A DNA stretch of 64,000 bases from Protula sp. h YS-2021 (GCA_949752745.1 OX457024.1:49108490-49172489); one strand, 5' to 3'. Counted from the first letter of the stretch, positions 53,845 to 56,610 are shown. Notes: generated from the letters alone by a model not told the origin. Program-made: numbers and translations.

Positions 53845-54196
53845 GCAAAGGTGGTGATCCGTTCGCCAAACTGGCGAATTGCGAGATTAAAGTAGTGGAC
53901 TGCTGTCCCCCACGTGGGCCACATTTCCACATTTTATTACGAGCCGATAAAACAGTTCACAGACGTACGGACGGATAGACGACACGGCCCCACACGATGG
54001 ATATAGCCTGTGTGGCTAATGGCCACCTGGGCTAATAAAAACCTACATCTGCCAGAATCAATGGAGTTGAGACGACGCAAACAATCCGCCAAGGCACTCT
54101 TCAGACACAATATTTCATCCTCCTGCAGCTGAACCTTCCTTTCTAAAGCACTCACTCGATCACGTAACTCCGCATTTTCATGGTCTATCATGTCAC
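7123..54196 (-). CDS. EML: EML-family microtubule-associated protein gene (21 exons placed, 5' end open)
   Basis: This host gene is read right to left and encodes an EMAP-like protein of the EML1-4 class. By family knowledge these bind microtubules through an N-terminal trimerising coiled coil and a HELP-containing tandem WD40 (TAPE) domain. Seen directly: 21 exons, all bounded by AG acceptors and GT donors. Their reading phases join without conflict; 2426 nt gives 807 codons plus stop after the two leading bases of a split codon. The length is close to vertebrate EML1 (about 815 residues as I recall). Domain order is coiled coil (exon 1), Ser/Arg-rich basic linker (exons 2-4), HELP (exons 5-7), then WD repeats to the C-terminus. 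Exon 1 begins inside a codon, so at least one 5' exon is missing, unless an in-exon ATG (MIDHENAEL) is used. No internal stop was found. Intron 8 (17813-39155) hosts an antisense Polinton. Which of the EML1-4 paralogues it matches was not resolved. Confidence 0.93.
7560..8010. repeat. Dispersed repeat in EML intron 20 with GACGGACGGAC tail
   Basis: Contains two copies, about 177 bp apart (7676 and 7853), of a phrase including GAGATATGGCGTCGACAAAA. It ends with ACGGACGGACAGACGGAC and a GGGCCAAAGCCCCCGCTTTGG segment that can fold. Similar tails end repeats near 4290, 47810, 53980 and 59660. Confidence 0.7.
8037..8167 (-). CDS. EML: EML exon 20: WD40 blade
   Basis: 131 nt, acceptor atgttgtag and donor gtaagg, phase 1 in and 0 out. 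It encodes GIWPEGADGTDVNA and ADDFGKVNLY, the most diagnostic EML segment (GVWPEGSDGTDIN in vertebrates). A dispersed-repeat end (ccccgctttggggct) lies about 30 nt beyond the donor. Confidence 0.94.
9382..9477 (-). CDS. EML: EML exon 19: WD40 blade
   Basis: 96 nt, acceptor tgatatag and donor gtatgc, phase 1 in and out. It completes the Trp codon begun in exon 18 and encodes CKQV, then RDVEWATQSCTLGFNV, matching the RDIEW-T-TC-LGF signature. Confidence 0.91.
10979..11066 (-). CDS. EML: EML exon 18: WD40 blade
   Basis: 88 nt, acceptor gcacttag and donor gtaagt, phase 0 in and 1 out. It encodes GHSSFVTHLDWS and SNSGDYEHLY, nearly identical to the family pattern GHSS-ITHLDWS...SNSGDYEILYW. Confidence 0.94.
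11324..11421 (-). CDS. EML: EML exon 17: WD40 blade
   Basis: 98 nt, acceptor gtttttaag and donor gtacgt, phase 1 in and 0 out. It encodes GSRDNYIYVYTVSEDG and KYSKVGRCS. The 1.9-kb intron before it carries a long G-rich degenerate array. Confidence 0.92.
11820..12975. repeat. Degenerate G-rich array in EML intron 16
   Basis: About 1.15 kb of imperfect ~35-45-bp units built from GACAGGGGGAGATATTCGG and CTTTTGTTCTGGG variants, including a G16 run near 12294-12309. The plus strand has many runs of three or more G, so G-quadruplex formation is possible. All six frames stay open for long stretches because the units lack stops, giving spurious Pro-rich ORFs. Confidence 0.85.
13302..13458 (-). CDS. 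EML: EML exon 16: WD40 blade
   Basis: 157 nt, acceptor gtggtcag and donor gtgagg, phase 0 in and 1 out. It encodes FHPGGHVVAVGSVNARWYVV and SDGNEAIECVQYSP. The region is noticeably GC-rich relative to its introns. Confidence 0.93.
13661..13741. repeat. 28-bp triplicate in EML intron 15
   Basis: Three units marked by GACGATGAGG/GACGTTGAGG at 13663, 13691 and 13719, each followed by TGGCCCTCAG. Confidence 0.85.
13782..13913 (-). CDS. EML: EML exon 15: WD40 blade
   Basis: 132 nt, acceptor cctgctag and donor gtgagt, phase 0 both sides. It encodes GHMDELWGLSTHPN and VTCGYDKNLYLWD, the invariant GHTDELWGL-type blade. Confidence 0.94.
14221..14397. mobile_element. Tc1/mariner-like MITE in EML intron 14
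   Basis: Terminal inverted repeats of about 28 bp read CAGTGAAATC...AAACCGACATCG on the left and the matching inverse (CGATGTCGGTTTAAA...GACTG) on the right, flanked by TA on both sides. The inside is filled with GTCGGTTAAA repeats. It is too short (about 173 bp) to encode a transposase. Confidence 0.8.
14515..14640 (-). CDS. EML: EML exon 14: WD40 blade
   Basis: 126 nt, acceptor tgcactag and donor gtaaag, phase 0 both sides. It encodes PEQYGAIRML and AGTTRNCILQGTL, the conserved TRNF/I-LxGT blade that begins the second propeller region. Confidence 0.93.
14885..15349. repeat. 29-bp minisatellite abutting the exon 13 donor
   Basis: About 15 units of GACAGAAGGCCGACGACACA plus AGGATGAGC. Spacing is 29 bp where measured (14981, 15010, 15039). 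On the minus strand no frame has stops, which produces three overlapping repeat ORFs of 186-209 codons. The array begins at the first bases of intron 13. Confidence 0.93.
15353..15507 (-). CDS. EML: EML exon 13: WD40 blade, donor abuts minisatellite
   Basis: 155 nt, acceptor cgttgtag and donor gtgtgt, phase 1 in and 0 out. It encodes AHDGGIFSICVMKDG and RRIVEWNPDY. The family usually has a tripled Gly (TGGGKDR); here it is TGGRDR. The donor GT is the first dinucleotide of a 29-bp minisatellite whose units contain similar GTGTCG strings. Confidence 0.92.
15686..15785 (-). CDS. EML: EML exon 12: WD40 blade
   Basis: 100 nt, acceptor attttcag and donor gtgagc, phase 0 in and 1 out. It encodes AKPKFVTCLTF and LTGDSNGNLFMW, matching the KPKFV and TGDS signatures of EML proteins. 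Confidence 0.93.
16443..16577 (-). CDS. EML: EML exon 11: WD40 blade
   Basis: 135 nt, phase 0 both sides. The acceptor tgatgatag was chosen because it is the only nearby AG that keeps the frame open and aligns SSTEP with the family. It encodes AEFHPCEKNCFVTCGKS and TRKQGLFE; donor gtgagt. Confidence 0.9.
16887..16937. repeat. (TTA)n microsatellite in EML intron 10
   Basis: About 17 uninterrupted ATT/TTA triplets. Confidence 0.95.
17023..17127 (-). CDS. EML: EML exon 10: WD40 blade
   Basis: 105 nt, acceptor ttttacag and donor gtcagt, phase 0 both sides. It encodes DESNEHIVSLWDWQKG, the characteristic WDWQK blade of EML proteins. Confidence 0.93.
17711..17812 (-). CDS. EML: EML exon 9: WD40 blade
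   Basis: 102 nt, acceptor tgttttcag and donor gtaagt, phase 0 both sides. It encodes PHIRIWDSVSLNTL and FERAVACVGFSK, the classical EML blade with the WDS motif. Its acceptor lies about 590 bp from the left target-site duplication of the Polinton, so the mobile element sits close to this splice site without touching it. Confidence 0.93.
17813..18404. other. EML intron 8 between exon 9 and the Polinton
   Basis: 592 bp of non-coding intron with no repeat recognised. It includes the polypyrimidine/branch region of the exon 9 acceptor. Confidence 0.6.
18405..18410. repeat. Target-site duplication, left copy (GCTAAC)
   Basis: Hexamer immediately outside the left TIR. It is identical to 27420-27425 and is the expected 6-bp product of Polinton integrase strand transfer. 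Confidence 0.93.
18411..18515 (+). repeat. Polinton left terminal inverted repeat
   Basis: 105 bp that match the reverse complement of 27315-27419 with two substitutions. It contains a perfect CRE-like TGACGTCA (18492-18499) and ends in TTCTATTTATAGAA. Weaker similarity continues inward for about 60 bp (ACCTGAA, ATGCTGA, GCTTAAAAAT), so the ancestral TIR was probably longer. Confidence 0.95.
18773..18810 (+). promoter_or_regulatory. Candidate core promoter of the Polinton polymerase gene
   Basis: TATATAAGG at 18774-18782, with an initiator-like TCATTA whose A (18805) is 31 nt from the start of the TATA box. It lies about 360 bp upstream of the polymerase start. A short ORF begins almost at the predicted start site, so the exact transcript start is uncertain. 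Confidence 0.5.
18808..18939 (+). CDS. Possible 43-residue leader ORF of the Polinton (unrecognised)
   Basis: A short open frame starting MWLDTEAAIPQGL directly after the TATA/initiator motif and ending at TAG. It has no recognisable domain. It could be a small accessory product, an upstream ORF, or a non-coding 5' leader. I do not recognise it and offer it only because of its position relative to the promoter. Confidence 0.2.
   Translation: MWLDTEAAIPQGLATKRISQLSEDKINKCVRYVNSINHPIIFC
19145..19166 (+). promoter_or_regulatory. Candidate 3' splice site before the polymerase ATG
   Basis: A pyrimidine-rich tract ending in ttttgcag at 19160 lies six nt before the ATG at 19167. A possible donor (GAG/gtaatg at 19058) would make a 103-nt 5' UTR intron. 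This explains why the open frame starts just upstream of the ATG with a non-ATG codon. Not proven. Confidence 0.4.
19167..20852 (+). CDS. Polinton DNA polymerase B, N-terminal part (frame broken)
   Basis: N-terminal half of a protein-primed family-B polymerase. Two C2H2 fingers lie near residues 12-32 and 40-60 (FVCHVCNKTFGRKDNLNRH and YHCNDCGVSFTRKDSLLRH). Then come the roughly 280-residue Polinton-specific N-terminal region, a Cys/His-rich zinc-ribbon stretch (about 340-460) and the ExoI motif at about 470. That motif reads IFFYFECTQ, whereas the family has Asp (DFE) at the Tyr; a single G-to-T change at 20586 would explain it and should abolish proofreading chemistry. The ATG at 19167 was chosen because the open frame upstream of it has only a TTG. 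The frame loses similarity after about 20745; the last ~35 residues to the TAA are out of frame. The remainder continues one frame over from 20746. Confidence 0.88.
   Translation: MFSKPMPNAFVCHVCNKTFGRKDNLNRHMLKHVDFNFYHCNDCGVSFTRKDSLLRHRRMHHQTGGKRPLEDEQMPAPKKLRESPQEFYDLTKIREWRSVKFNTNNTVYKATVKHLEVKDVKEIVKALKALFTSIMEEVTKHADDNDLIRMTVQSPELDFPIQLSFMRKSQLTVDHFLGEIQRVLQSFEQFVLDGSFEIDILHAKLPRGSGPTPGSIDLEKFLKGKQCIIRIRNHDELCCARAIVTAKARIDQHPLYRSIIQGRFIQKELAEDLHQSAGVPLGNCGIDEIKKFESVLPGYQINIVSRDHFNGIIYSGPDCDKKMYLYHHGNHYDVITSIPAFLNRNYFCHLCQKGYDHKEKHECNKPCHLCHKIHKPVDEERIHCGDCHRYFKGTECFDLHKKQTKMGNSTCNTYFRCTDCDQLINKYKHKRNHKCGEIYCNTCRGYFFPGHQCYMAPTEDDDCDNGKQTYIFFYFECTQDTQVQCKEGYFYNPVTEKCVNCNKSECGSQQHKPNCCVVYKVCTLCMNGKNNPNKRMYRVWAQRSRIYRGRYNGKFLQVAFF
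20746..23193 (+). CDS. Polinton DNA polymerase B, exonuclease II/III and polymerase domains
   Basis: C-terminal 815 codons of the same polymerase, overlapping the first part by 107 nt in another frame. Seen: SECTECG (zinc ribbon), ExoII HNFKGYDSYP (46-55), ExoIII YCRSD (173-177), HGCFWHGCPKC (291-301, typical of Polinton polymerases), PolA DVTSLYP (397-403), PolB KLMLNSFWGKFG (583-594) and PolC YCDTDS (679-684). All polymerase catalytic motifs are present. A TGA at 20743 closes this frame upstream, so the lesion lies between 20746 and about 20769, where an A5 run occurs. Alternatives are a true pseudogenising indel, an assembly error, or (less likely) +1 frameshifting. Confidence 0.9.
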   Translation: MVKITQTSECTECGPNEVVFTGEDTTENFCKWLFSKQNRKTIVFCHNFKGYDSYPIVQYLYKNAIIPNIIPNGSKNMSLEVPAFRIKFLDSINFLPTALKNLPKMFGLDELAKGYFPHMFNTDNNKNAQLSHLPDVSYYNPDSMKAGDREQFMAWYQQNKNHKFNLQEELVTYCRSDVDILRRACLQFRKLFMNITNADPFKNCITIVAACMKVFRQNFLKKDTIALIPAQGYCPEDKQSIKAIQWLKYLEHSENISIQHAKNGGEIRVDTYKLDGFYEINGGKKIAAEFHGCFWHGCPKCFARTTVNAVNSKTMEELHQATIEKQKFLENEGYVYRSIWECEWDKQLDQDEDIKQFVNQLELVTPLSPRAAFNGGRTETFQLYKEATADQSIKYNDVTSLYPYINKYGKYPVGHPTRIFKDFKPIECYEGLVKCSILPPRGLLIPVLPSNINNKLIFTLCKTCAKEGSHICNHDDSERALDGEWTTDELKKALEKGYRMLTVYEVWHFEETEQYDPTTKTGGLFTEYINTFLKLKQEASGWPVWCSSQEDRHSYITTYYEKEGIMLDYSNIQKNPGLRSLAKLMLNSFWGKFGQRSNMCQLEHVKEPRKYFDLLTSDSQEVTDVNFVSEDMVEMRWRFKEDFVETNSRTNVIIAAYTTAQARLKLYEYLEKLGPRILYCDTDSVIYTTAETQQELPLGDFLGDLTDEVPDGVITHFVSGGPKNYALKIQKPSGTETMTKIKGITLNFKTALKIDFDTVKHIVDNPDNSIKTTNSVIRRQKRDRVLLTSDETKEYKMVFNKRVITEDYNTLPYGF
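23194..23254 (+). promoter_or_regulatory. TATA box and leader of the ATPase gene
   Basis: TATAAATAAG begins at the base directly after the polymerase TAG stop and lies 61 nt before the ATPase ATG. The same TATAAATAAG string precedes the integrase gene at a similar distance, which suggests each gene has its own promoter. Confidence 0.55.
23255..24991 (+). CDS. Polinton A32/FtsK-like ATPase with C2H2 fingers and acidic tail
   Basis: 578 residues. In Polintons and related viruses this ATPase is the presumed genome-packaging motor. Order: C2H2 finger (3-25, CCTICDQ...RHMQRYH); Ser/Arg-rich repeats (28-95) with two KKQRSY units; ATPase core with Walker A GPSQSGKT (123-130), Walker B LIILDDMM (193-200), sensor-like NITQSLFPQ (226-234) and the LGRFMFPG segment; a second finger (378-399, CDDCGLMFENVHDMQRH...C); a basic PPAKKVK stretch; a helical domain (about 410-535, EWQRKVDKYIDQG); and an Asp/Glu/Ser tail (536-578). 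Stand-alone Polinton ATPases are nearer 250 residues as I recall, so this looks like a fusion with a separate zinc-finger/helical protein. It is retained although no capsid gene is visible. It starts at the first ATG after the TATA box; stop TAA overlaps the next TATA box. Confidence 0.9.
   Translation: MYCCTICDQTATTPFNMKRHMQRYHNAGAPQHRSSESAKKQRSYDASVIGAPEHRSSAVPELRSSAVPELRSSESLKKQRSYEDSIVGAPNLLSSDKEPMLGMLKISTNPVVLQHPFTMNISGPSQSGKTCLVKKILQQRKVVPRPDRIVYLYKRWQPLFTEMQRTIPNIQFIQGIPLNLDDDDFFDIKKTNLIILDDMMSYAAQDQRIADLFTEGSHHRSLSCINITQSLFPQGKGAVTQRRNTQYLIIFKSLMGQDQVQTLGRFMFPGRLQQFMNVYHEATKEPYSYLMIDAKQTTPECERFKTNILAPAPKSIKGEEIFPPAHLMTERQSEHISAANREDTKEEISGYFIPEETNNTTNFSTQPDCNSTDSMPSCDDCGLMFENVHDMQRHVKNWCPESQPPAKKVKIEEDELPKFTTADELPVFQNLMRTAREQNEKEWQRKVDKYIDQGMVEEDAEEKAESKLKPLDMAVFLKTYSRLIKNMLHLTNGVTHNQIMQEIDNLQKKGYGEKDAVPMAVKQFESHLDNLLNNENDESDDDGSDEEEDDSESEEDDDDDSESEEEESDSEEEDEEDI
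23336..23540. repeat. GGAGCTCC palindrome array inside the ATPase gene
   Basis: About ten copies of GAGCTCC, mostly GGAGCTCCG, within 205 bp, plus two copies of a ~35-bp unit encoding KKQRSY. Because the core is palindromic, the opposite strand also reads APELRSSGAPELRSS in one frame. It encodes the Ser/Arg/Pro-rich spacer of the ATPase. Confidence 0.85.
24985..25040 (+). promoter_or_regulatory. TATA box overlapping the ATPase stop codon, leader of integrase gene
   Basis: TATATAAATAAG at 24985-24996 includes the ATPase TAA (24989-24991). The integrase ATG is 56 nt downstream of the box start. It mirrors the arrangement between polymerase and ATPase. Confidence 0.55.
25041..26150 (+). CDS. 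Polinton DDE integrase with C-terminal chromodomain
   Basis: 369 residues, retroviral-type integrase that should insert the element with 6-bp duplications, as observed. Catalytic triad: D81 (WSADLMD), D142 (RSDKGQEF) and E176 (SISERAIK), 33 residues between the last two. An N-terminal region with YKIRKWLQQQEPYSLQRP replaces a clear HHCC finger. A basic segment with FKPGDRVRITHQRNRFTREY forms the SH3-like DNA-binding part (about 256-320). A chromodomain occupies about 325-369 (YFVKWLYWPKNFNSW), which could tether integration to modified histones. The gene appears intact; all catalytic residues are present. Confidence 0.94.
   Translation: MTSWEEYLKDIYFNPSKPASFSGPDKLYHFVKKDGKYDISKYKIRKWLQQQEPYSLQRPNRLHFKRTPIIVAGKDDQWSADLMDMVKFSKDNNGFKYILVVVDTFSKYLWLRPLKDKTGMSVAKAFKDIFNEGRIPNRIRSDKGQEFRANAVKSLLKSRDIRQLFAQNENKASISERAIKTIKSKIYRYFTYKNAFTYIDQLQNFADGYNATVHSTTDTAPNDVTENNEEDVRIATYFSRTAQRELGGKHKTRRYKFKPGDRVRITHQRNRFTREYDQRWTGEVFTIAQRFRRGQVPIYRLKDYNNEPITGSFYQSELQKVDVKENELFKIEKVLKERGRGQNKQYFVKWLYWPKNFNSWISASDVERI
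26192..26197 (+). terminator. Candidate polyadenylation signal after integrase
   Basis: AATAAA 42 nt downstream of the integrase stop, followed by a T-rich stretch (26211-26219). It could serve the integrase transcript or all three collinear genes. Confidence 0.5.
26440..26970. repeat. 65-bp minisatellite in the right arm of the Polinton
   Basis: About nine imperfect units with the core CATGTGACTGGGCCA and GTCAGGTCATGTGGG. The three units at 26751, 26816 and 26881 are spaced exactly 65 bp and nearly identical. It lies between integrase and right TIR, where other Polintons often carry genes. The plus-strand ORFs across it only translate the repeat. Confidence 0.9.
26971..27314. other. Polinton right spacer, no gene recognised
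   Basis: Moderately AT-rich sequence between the minisatellite and the right TIR. Short frames exist on both strands but show no family motif. Weak similarity to the inverted left inner TIR region is seen near 27280-27310. Confidence 0.5.
27315..27419 (-). repeat. Polinton right terminal inverted repeat
   Basis: Partner of 18411-18515. It starts TTCTATAAATAG, carries TGACGTCA at 27331-27338 and ends GCTACT immediately before the GCTAAC duplication. Confidence 0.95.
27420..27425. repeat. Target-site duplication, right copy (GCTAAC)
   Basis: Hexamer immediately outside the right TIR, identical to 18405-18410. Confidence 0.93.
27426..31523. other. EML intron 8, right of the Polinton
   Basis: No supported gene. 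27570-27720 contains a diverged monomer of the 139-bp satellite (GTCGAAAATGAGCTAAAAA, CTCTATCTCTAAC). A G16 run occurs near 29272. A (TA)43 tract lies at 30620-30705. An open frame at 28861-29370 (169 codons) has no recognisable motif and I do not call it. Confidence 0.5.
30620..30705. repeat. (TA)n microsatellite, 86 bp
   Basis: Uninterrupted alternating TA. The overlapping ORFs with Ile-Tyr repeats are artefacts of it. Confidence 0.97.
31524..33274. mobile_element. 1.75-kb inverted-repeat element with subterminal repeat arrays
   Basis: The left end (31524-31600) consists of CCAACTGGACATTTT-like units. The right end (33186-33274) carries the same units inverted (GGTTGGAAAATGTCCAGTTGG). Aligned termini read ATCCAGACACTTTTCAACTGG and ATCCGGAACACTTTCCAAC. 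The interior has a T-rich tract (32220-32301) and no transposase motif. An unclassified non-autonomous DNA element is the likely identity. Confidence 0.7.
33997..34018. repeat. Hairpin ATTTCGCTA-cacg-TAGCGAAAT
   Basis: A 9-bp perfect stem with a 4-nt loop (one base pair of which can extend). It lies 180 bp before the 139-bp satellite and may mark the left end of a larger composite repeat. Confidence 0.7.
34200..36845. repeat. 139-bp satellite array, 19 monomers
   Basis: The marker GAGGTACCT recurs 19 times from 34252 to 36766 at 139-140-bp spacing, with very few differences between monomers. Each monomer has the inverted pair TGACCTTGACC/GGTCAAGGTCA separated by about 11 nt, then GTCGAAAATGAGCTCAAAA and CGCTCTATCTCTAACCG. 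It is non-coding and lies in EML intron 8. A diverged monomer occurs 6.5 kb away at 27570-27720. Confidence 0.97.
36846..37430. repeat. Satellite-flanking segment ending in a hairpin
   Basis: Two related ~140-bp segments (37010-37130 and 37160-37320) share GGAGGAGTTTTCTGGAAACC and TGACCTTGACCT, followed by an A-rich tract and a hairpin TATTCCCATTTGCAAAC-gaa-GTTTGCAAGTGGGAATA (37391-37427). A similar hairpin half occurs at 51077-51105. With 33985-36845 it may form one 3.4-kb mobile element. Confidence 0.6.
38380..39010 (+). repeat. Dispersed repeat copy ending GGTCGGGGAGACATAATT, with nested inverted repeat
   Basis: Starts with the family phrase AACTAGAACGGCCA and ends with TATGTCTCCCCTTGGTCGG. 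Within it, 38588-38638 and 38823-38873 are 51-bp inverted copies of each other (ACACCGTATTATTTAAA...). Other copies of the family are near 1195, 9606, 10395, 43830, 52620, 59925 and 60722. Confidence 0.75.
39156..39228 (-). CDS. EML: EML exon 8: WD40 blade
   Basis: 73 nt, acceptor tatattgcag and donor gtaagt, phase 2 in and 0 out. It encodes IAVHPDRITIATGQVAG, a family signature. It is followed by the 21,343-nt intron that contains the Polinton, the 139-bp satellite and an inverted-repeat element. Confidence 0.92.
40140..40262 (-). CDS. EML: EML exon 7: HELP end and first WD repeat
   Basis: 123 nt, acceptor gattgtag and donor gttcgt, phase 2 in and out. It encodes LLPTGEVVYFVASVVVLYN, then RHYLGHTDDVK, the conserved transition from HELP to the first WD40 blade. 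Confidence 0.93.
40397..41317. mobile_element. 0.92-kb inverted-repeat element with terminal repeat arrays
   Basis: The left end reads AGGACAATACCCGACTGGAA; the right end, inverted, reads AGGGCAATACCCGACTGGAA. The right arm (41068-41317) holds about ten variants of TTTTCCAGTCAGGTATTTCC alternating with GTCGAAT/GCCGGATGG. It resembles the organisation of 31524-33274 with a different unit. It lies in EML intron 6 and has no transposase. Confidence 0.75.
41626..41779 (-). CDS. EML: EML exon 6: HELP motif
   Basis: 154 nt, acceptor gggtttcag and donor gttcgt, phase 1 in and phase 2 out. It encodes MRGRPLTFH and LKLEWVYGYRGRDA, the hallmark of the hydrophobic EMAP-like (HELP) motif that packs into the first propeller. 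The match to the family is close to residue by residue. Confidence 0.93.
42318..42343 (-). CDS. EML: EML exon 5: 26-nt microexon
   Basis: Bounded by gtttttcag and gtaaat. It supplies SKEHSFNP and the first base of a Glu codon, leading into EDGTMRFF of exon 6. Vertebrate EMLs have a comparable NPEEG-type sequence just before the HELP motif. The phase (2 in, 1 out) is exactly what exons 4 and 6 require; without it exon 4 to exon 6 would shift frame. Confidence 0.8.
43830..44460 (+). repeat. Near-complete copy of the dispersed GGGGAGACA family
   Basis: Begins AACAAGAATGTCCGTGG and contains AACTAGAGCGGCCAGT. It then has the segment with CTCGAGATACCTTATACACAACA and CACACACAGACACTATG, and ends TTTCCCCTTGACAACG (terminal hairpin eroded). 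In EML intron 4. Confidence 0.7.
44809..44871 (-). CDS. EML: EML exon 4: 63-nt linker exon
   Basis: A short exon of 21 codon-equivalents with acceptor ctcttctag and donor gtactg, phase 2 in and out. It encodes RSGSMNSLSMDRKTAS. Because it is a multiple of three and in the same phase on both sides, it could be skipped without frame change, so alternative splicing is possible. Confidence 0.75.
44872..50681. other. EML intron 3 (5.8 kb), no gene
   Basis: AT-rich intron. Holds a diverged CCGATTAAACCGATGG-type MITE-like sequence (about 46997-47150), a GACGGACGGACGGAC-tailed repeat (47560-47870) and a TACAGTAGAAACTCGTTATAGCG-type repeat near 48920. No supported coding sequence. Confidence 0.55.
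50682..50813 (-). CDS. EML: EML exon 3: Ser-rich linker
   Basis: 132 nt, acceptor cttttcag and donor gtaaat, phase 2 in and out. It encodes a Ser/Gly/Arg-rich stretch with SPNLKKWGSVPG. The other two minus-strand frames are closed by stops. This continues the basic linker thought to help microtubule binding in EML1-4. Confidence 0.78.
51681..51831 (-). CDS. EML: EML exon 2: basic Ser/Pro-rich linker
   Basis: 151 nt, acceptor tttttgtag and donor gtgagt, phase 1 in and phase 2 out. It encodes a low-complexity linker with LPSKPSLRTPARKS, followed by Gly/Ser/Thr-rich sequence. There is no ATG in the used frame, so a Met-initiated ORF search misses it. Support comes from splice sites and exact phase match to exons 1 and 3; linker sequence is weakly conserved in the family. 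Confidence 0.75.
51832..54046. other. EML intron 1 (2.2 kb) with repeats
   Basis: Contains the 5' part of a dispersed-family copy (52620-52870), short related phrases GGTCACTACAAACAGGTTTAATGG (53285-53460, about three times), a (TA)n tract (53774-53838) and a GACGGAC-type repeat (53850-54035) that ends about 12 nt from the exon 1 donor. Confidence 0.6.
53774..53838. repeat. (TA)n microsatellite
   Basis: About 65 bp of alternating TA next to a GACGGAC-type repeat. Confidence 0.95.
54047..54196 (-). CDS. EML: EML exon 1 (of those found): N-terminal coiled coil
   Basis: 150 nt, acceptor ttttgtag and donor gtaggt. It starts with two bases of a split codon and ends in phase 1. It encodes a heptad-rich segment with RVSALERKV and QEDEILCLKSALADCL, typical of the trimerisation helix of EML1-4 and absent from EML5/6. 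An in-frame ATG lies at the start of the exon. An upstream exon was not found between 54197 and 64000. The donor lies about 12 nt from the end of a GACGGAC-type dispersed repeat. Confidence 0.88.
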
Positions 54197-54789
54197 CTAC
54201 AAAAATCACCATCATTATCTAATATCAATAACATACCGTAAGTAACGGCGCATAAGACGTGGCCTATACGCCGGTTTTTCGTTCAAAACCTCTTTTCGTT
54301 CAAAACCTCTTTTTGCTCCTCATATGCTATTTTTCTTTCGAACATAGGTATTTTGTTAAATTTATTACCAGTTTCATTAGACACACGCGATGAGTTAAGA
54401 CCTAATCACCGAGATAAGAACCTTGCATCGCGCGCTGTTTGTTTGGACTGTGCAGTGTGTCACCGTTGGATTAAGTACATGTGTTTTCATACGTTTACAA
54501 ACCTACTCTGTGAAGGGGTAAAAATAATGTACATATATAGGTGCAGCTTGCTTTGCGCCTTATTTGCAATTTTATTTTCAAAATTAGGGATTTGGGGATG
54601 ACTGCTCCTTATATGTTGGGCGTCTTATGTGTCATGAATTACTTAGTTTGTGTCCATGACACTTTAACATAACTGAACTGAAAAAATAAGATTGTACACC
54701 GCCCCAGCCCATGAATGTTGATATCAGGATTTATGACACAGAAGTGTAACATTCAACCGTAACTTCAAGACAATAAGACTATGTACCTG

Positions 54790-56610
54790 GCGTCAGCCAA
54801 GATTTTAATACAAAAATGGGTTTATCGTCAATATCTCAGCCAATTTTCGACGAACCGCCAAAAAAGTAGTAGCCACGCCGACACTAATGTCCGCTGCCTT
54901 TAATAAACTACCGGTACAATAACACCATATCCTGGCGTCCTTTAGGATCTGGTGGTTTTCGCCAATATTTCTTTTTATTTTTTGGTAAACTATGAAAAAA
55001 TAATAGTCATTTGGACACTTGTCCCCCGCCCCCGCCCCCTCCTCACACACGTTCAATCAGGAGATGTTTTTTTAAGAAATGAGGTTTTTGCCAATATTTC
55101 CGCCAGTTTCCGCAGGTCGTCAAACAACAGTAAAGCCACGCAGGTGTTAAATTCTTCTACCTTTAACCAACAGTTCAAGACCGACTATTTCCCTGGCACC
55201 AGTTAAGATTTTTCTAAAATTTTATCTTTCCGCCAATTTTTGGTGAATAAAAATAAATGTAGTTAGGTACGTAACTGTGATCACCACTTTTAATCAAAAT
55301 TTTAACAGAGTACGAGCACATACCTGGCATCAGTTAAGATTTCAATAAGTAAATGGTTTTTCGCCAATATCTCCGATAATTTGGCGAACCACCCACAAAA
55401 AAAAAAACACAAAGTGGTAAGTACTTATGTACGTTATGGCAAGGTCATTACCAACGATCGTTATCTTAACCAAAATTTGATTTCTCTGGCTTCGGGTAAA
55501 TTTTTGTAAACAAAATTATTTTGTCGCCAATATTTCCGCCAATTTCTGTTGGATCACAAAAGAACGGTAATAGCCGGGTACGTAGTGATACCTATTTCAC
55601 GACAGTAAGTAATTACCCTGATGCCACGTAAGAGCTTACGAAAAAAGAGTTTTCACAAATATTTCCGCCTTTTTTATTTATTTATTGATTTTTTGAATTA
55701 CAGAGAAAGTTATACCAAGCTAAGTACCAATGCTCGCTATCTTTTACCAATATTTCATGATATTAAGGCCTGAGGTTAGCTAAGATTTTTCTGATTTTTG
55801 TTGTTGTTCTTGTTGCTTTGCCAATATTTCCGCCAATTTTGGGCGAATCACCAAAAAACATTTAATAGTCAAGTGAGATCTAATGTCCAGTTCCCTCACT
55901 CAAAATTTTAAAAGGGATTATATAGCTACGTTACTGAAGATTTTTGTAAGGAATTGGTTTTTCGACAATATTTCCCTCAAATATTTCTGACTCAGGAAAA
56001 CTAGTAGAAACCAGATCCCAATGGCTGTTATCTTCAACTAAAATTCCAAGACAGTAAGGCCATTTTTCTGGTGTGACCTAAGATTTTGCTGATTTTTTTC
56101 CCAATATTTCCCCCAATTTTTGGCGAATCACCAAACCAAGCAACATCCAGGTAGGTATTAATGCCTGCTACCTTTACGTAAAATTTCAAGACAGTAAAAC
56201 TATTTTCCTGAAATGAGTGAAAATTTTAGTAATAGCCAGGTAAGTAACAATGGCCGCTATCTTCAATCAAAATTTTCAAAACAGTAACACCATTTCTCTG
56301 TCTGAGCTAAGAATTTACTGATTTTTTTTTCAACTTTCCGACAATTTTTGGAGAATCACAAAAAAGTAACAGCTGGGTAGATAGTAATGCCTGCCACCTT
56401 TTTTCCTGGAGTTAATTCAGATTCTACTTAAAATAGGGTTCTCGCAAATATTTCTTCCAATTTTTGGCGAATCGCCGAAAATAGTAATAGTCAGGTGGAC
56501 ACTTAAGCCTCTACCTTGCATTAAAAATTTGCGAATGTTTCCATTGAAACCCCAGCAGGTGATACGTTTTAAAGCATTTTTTTGGCCAATATTTCCGCCA
56601 CTACATTCAG
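54790..56610. repeat. Highly diverged ~150-bp tandem array
   Basis: At least ten degenerate units share CGCCAATATTTCCGCCAATTT, TTTGGCGAATCACC, AAAAATAGTAATAGCCAGGTA, ATTTCAAGACAGTAA and TGAGCTAAGATTTTTCTGAT. Unit length varies by indels. It is older than the 139-bp satellite by its divergence. No coding. Confidence 0.8.
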
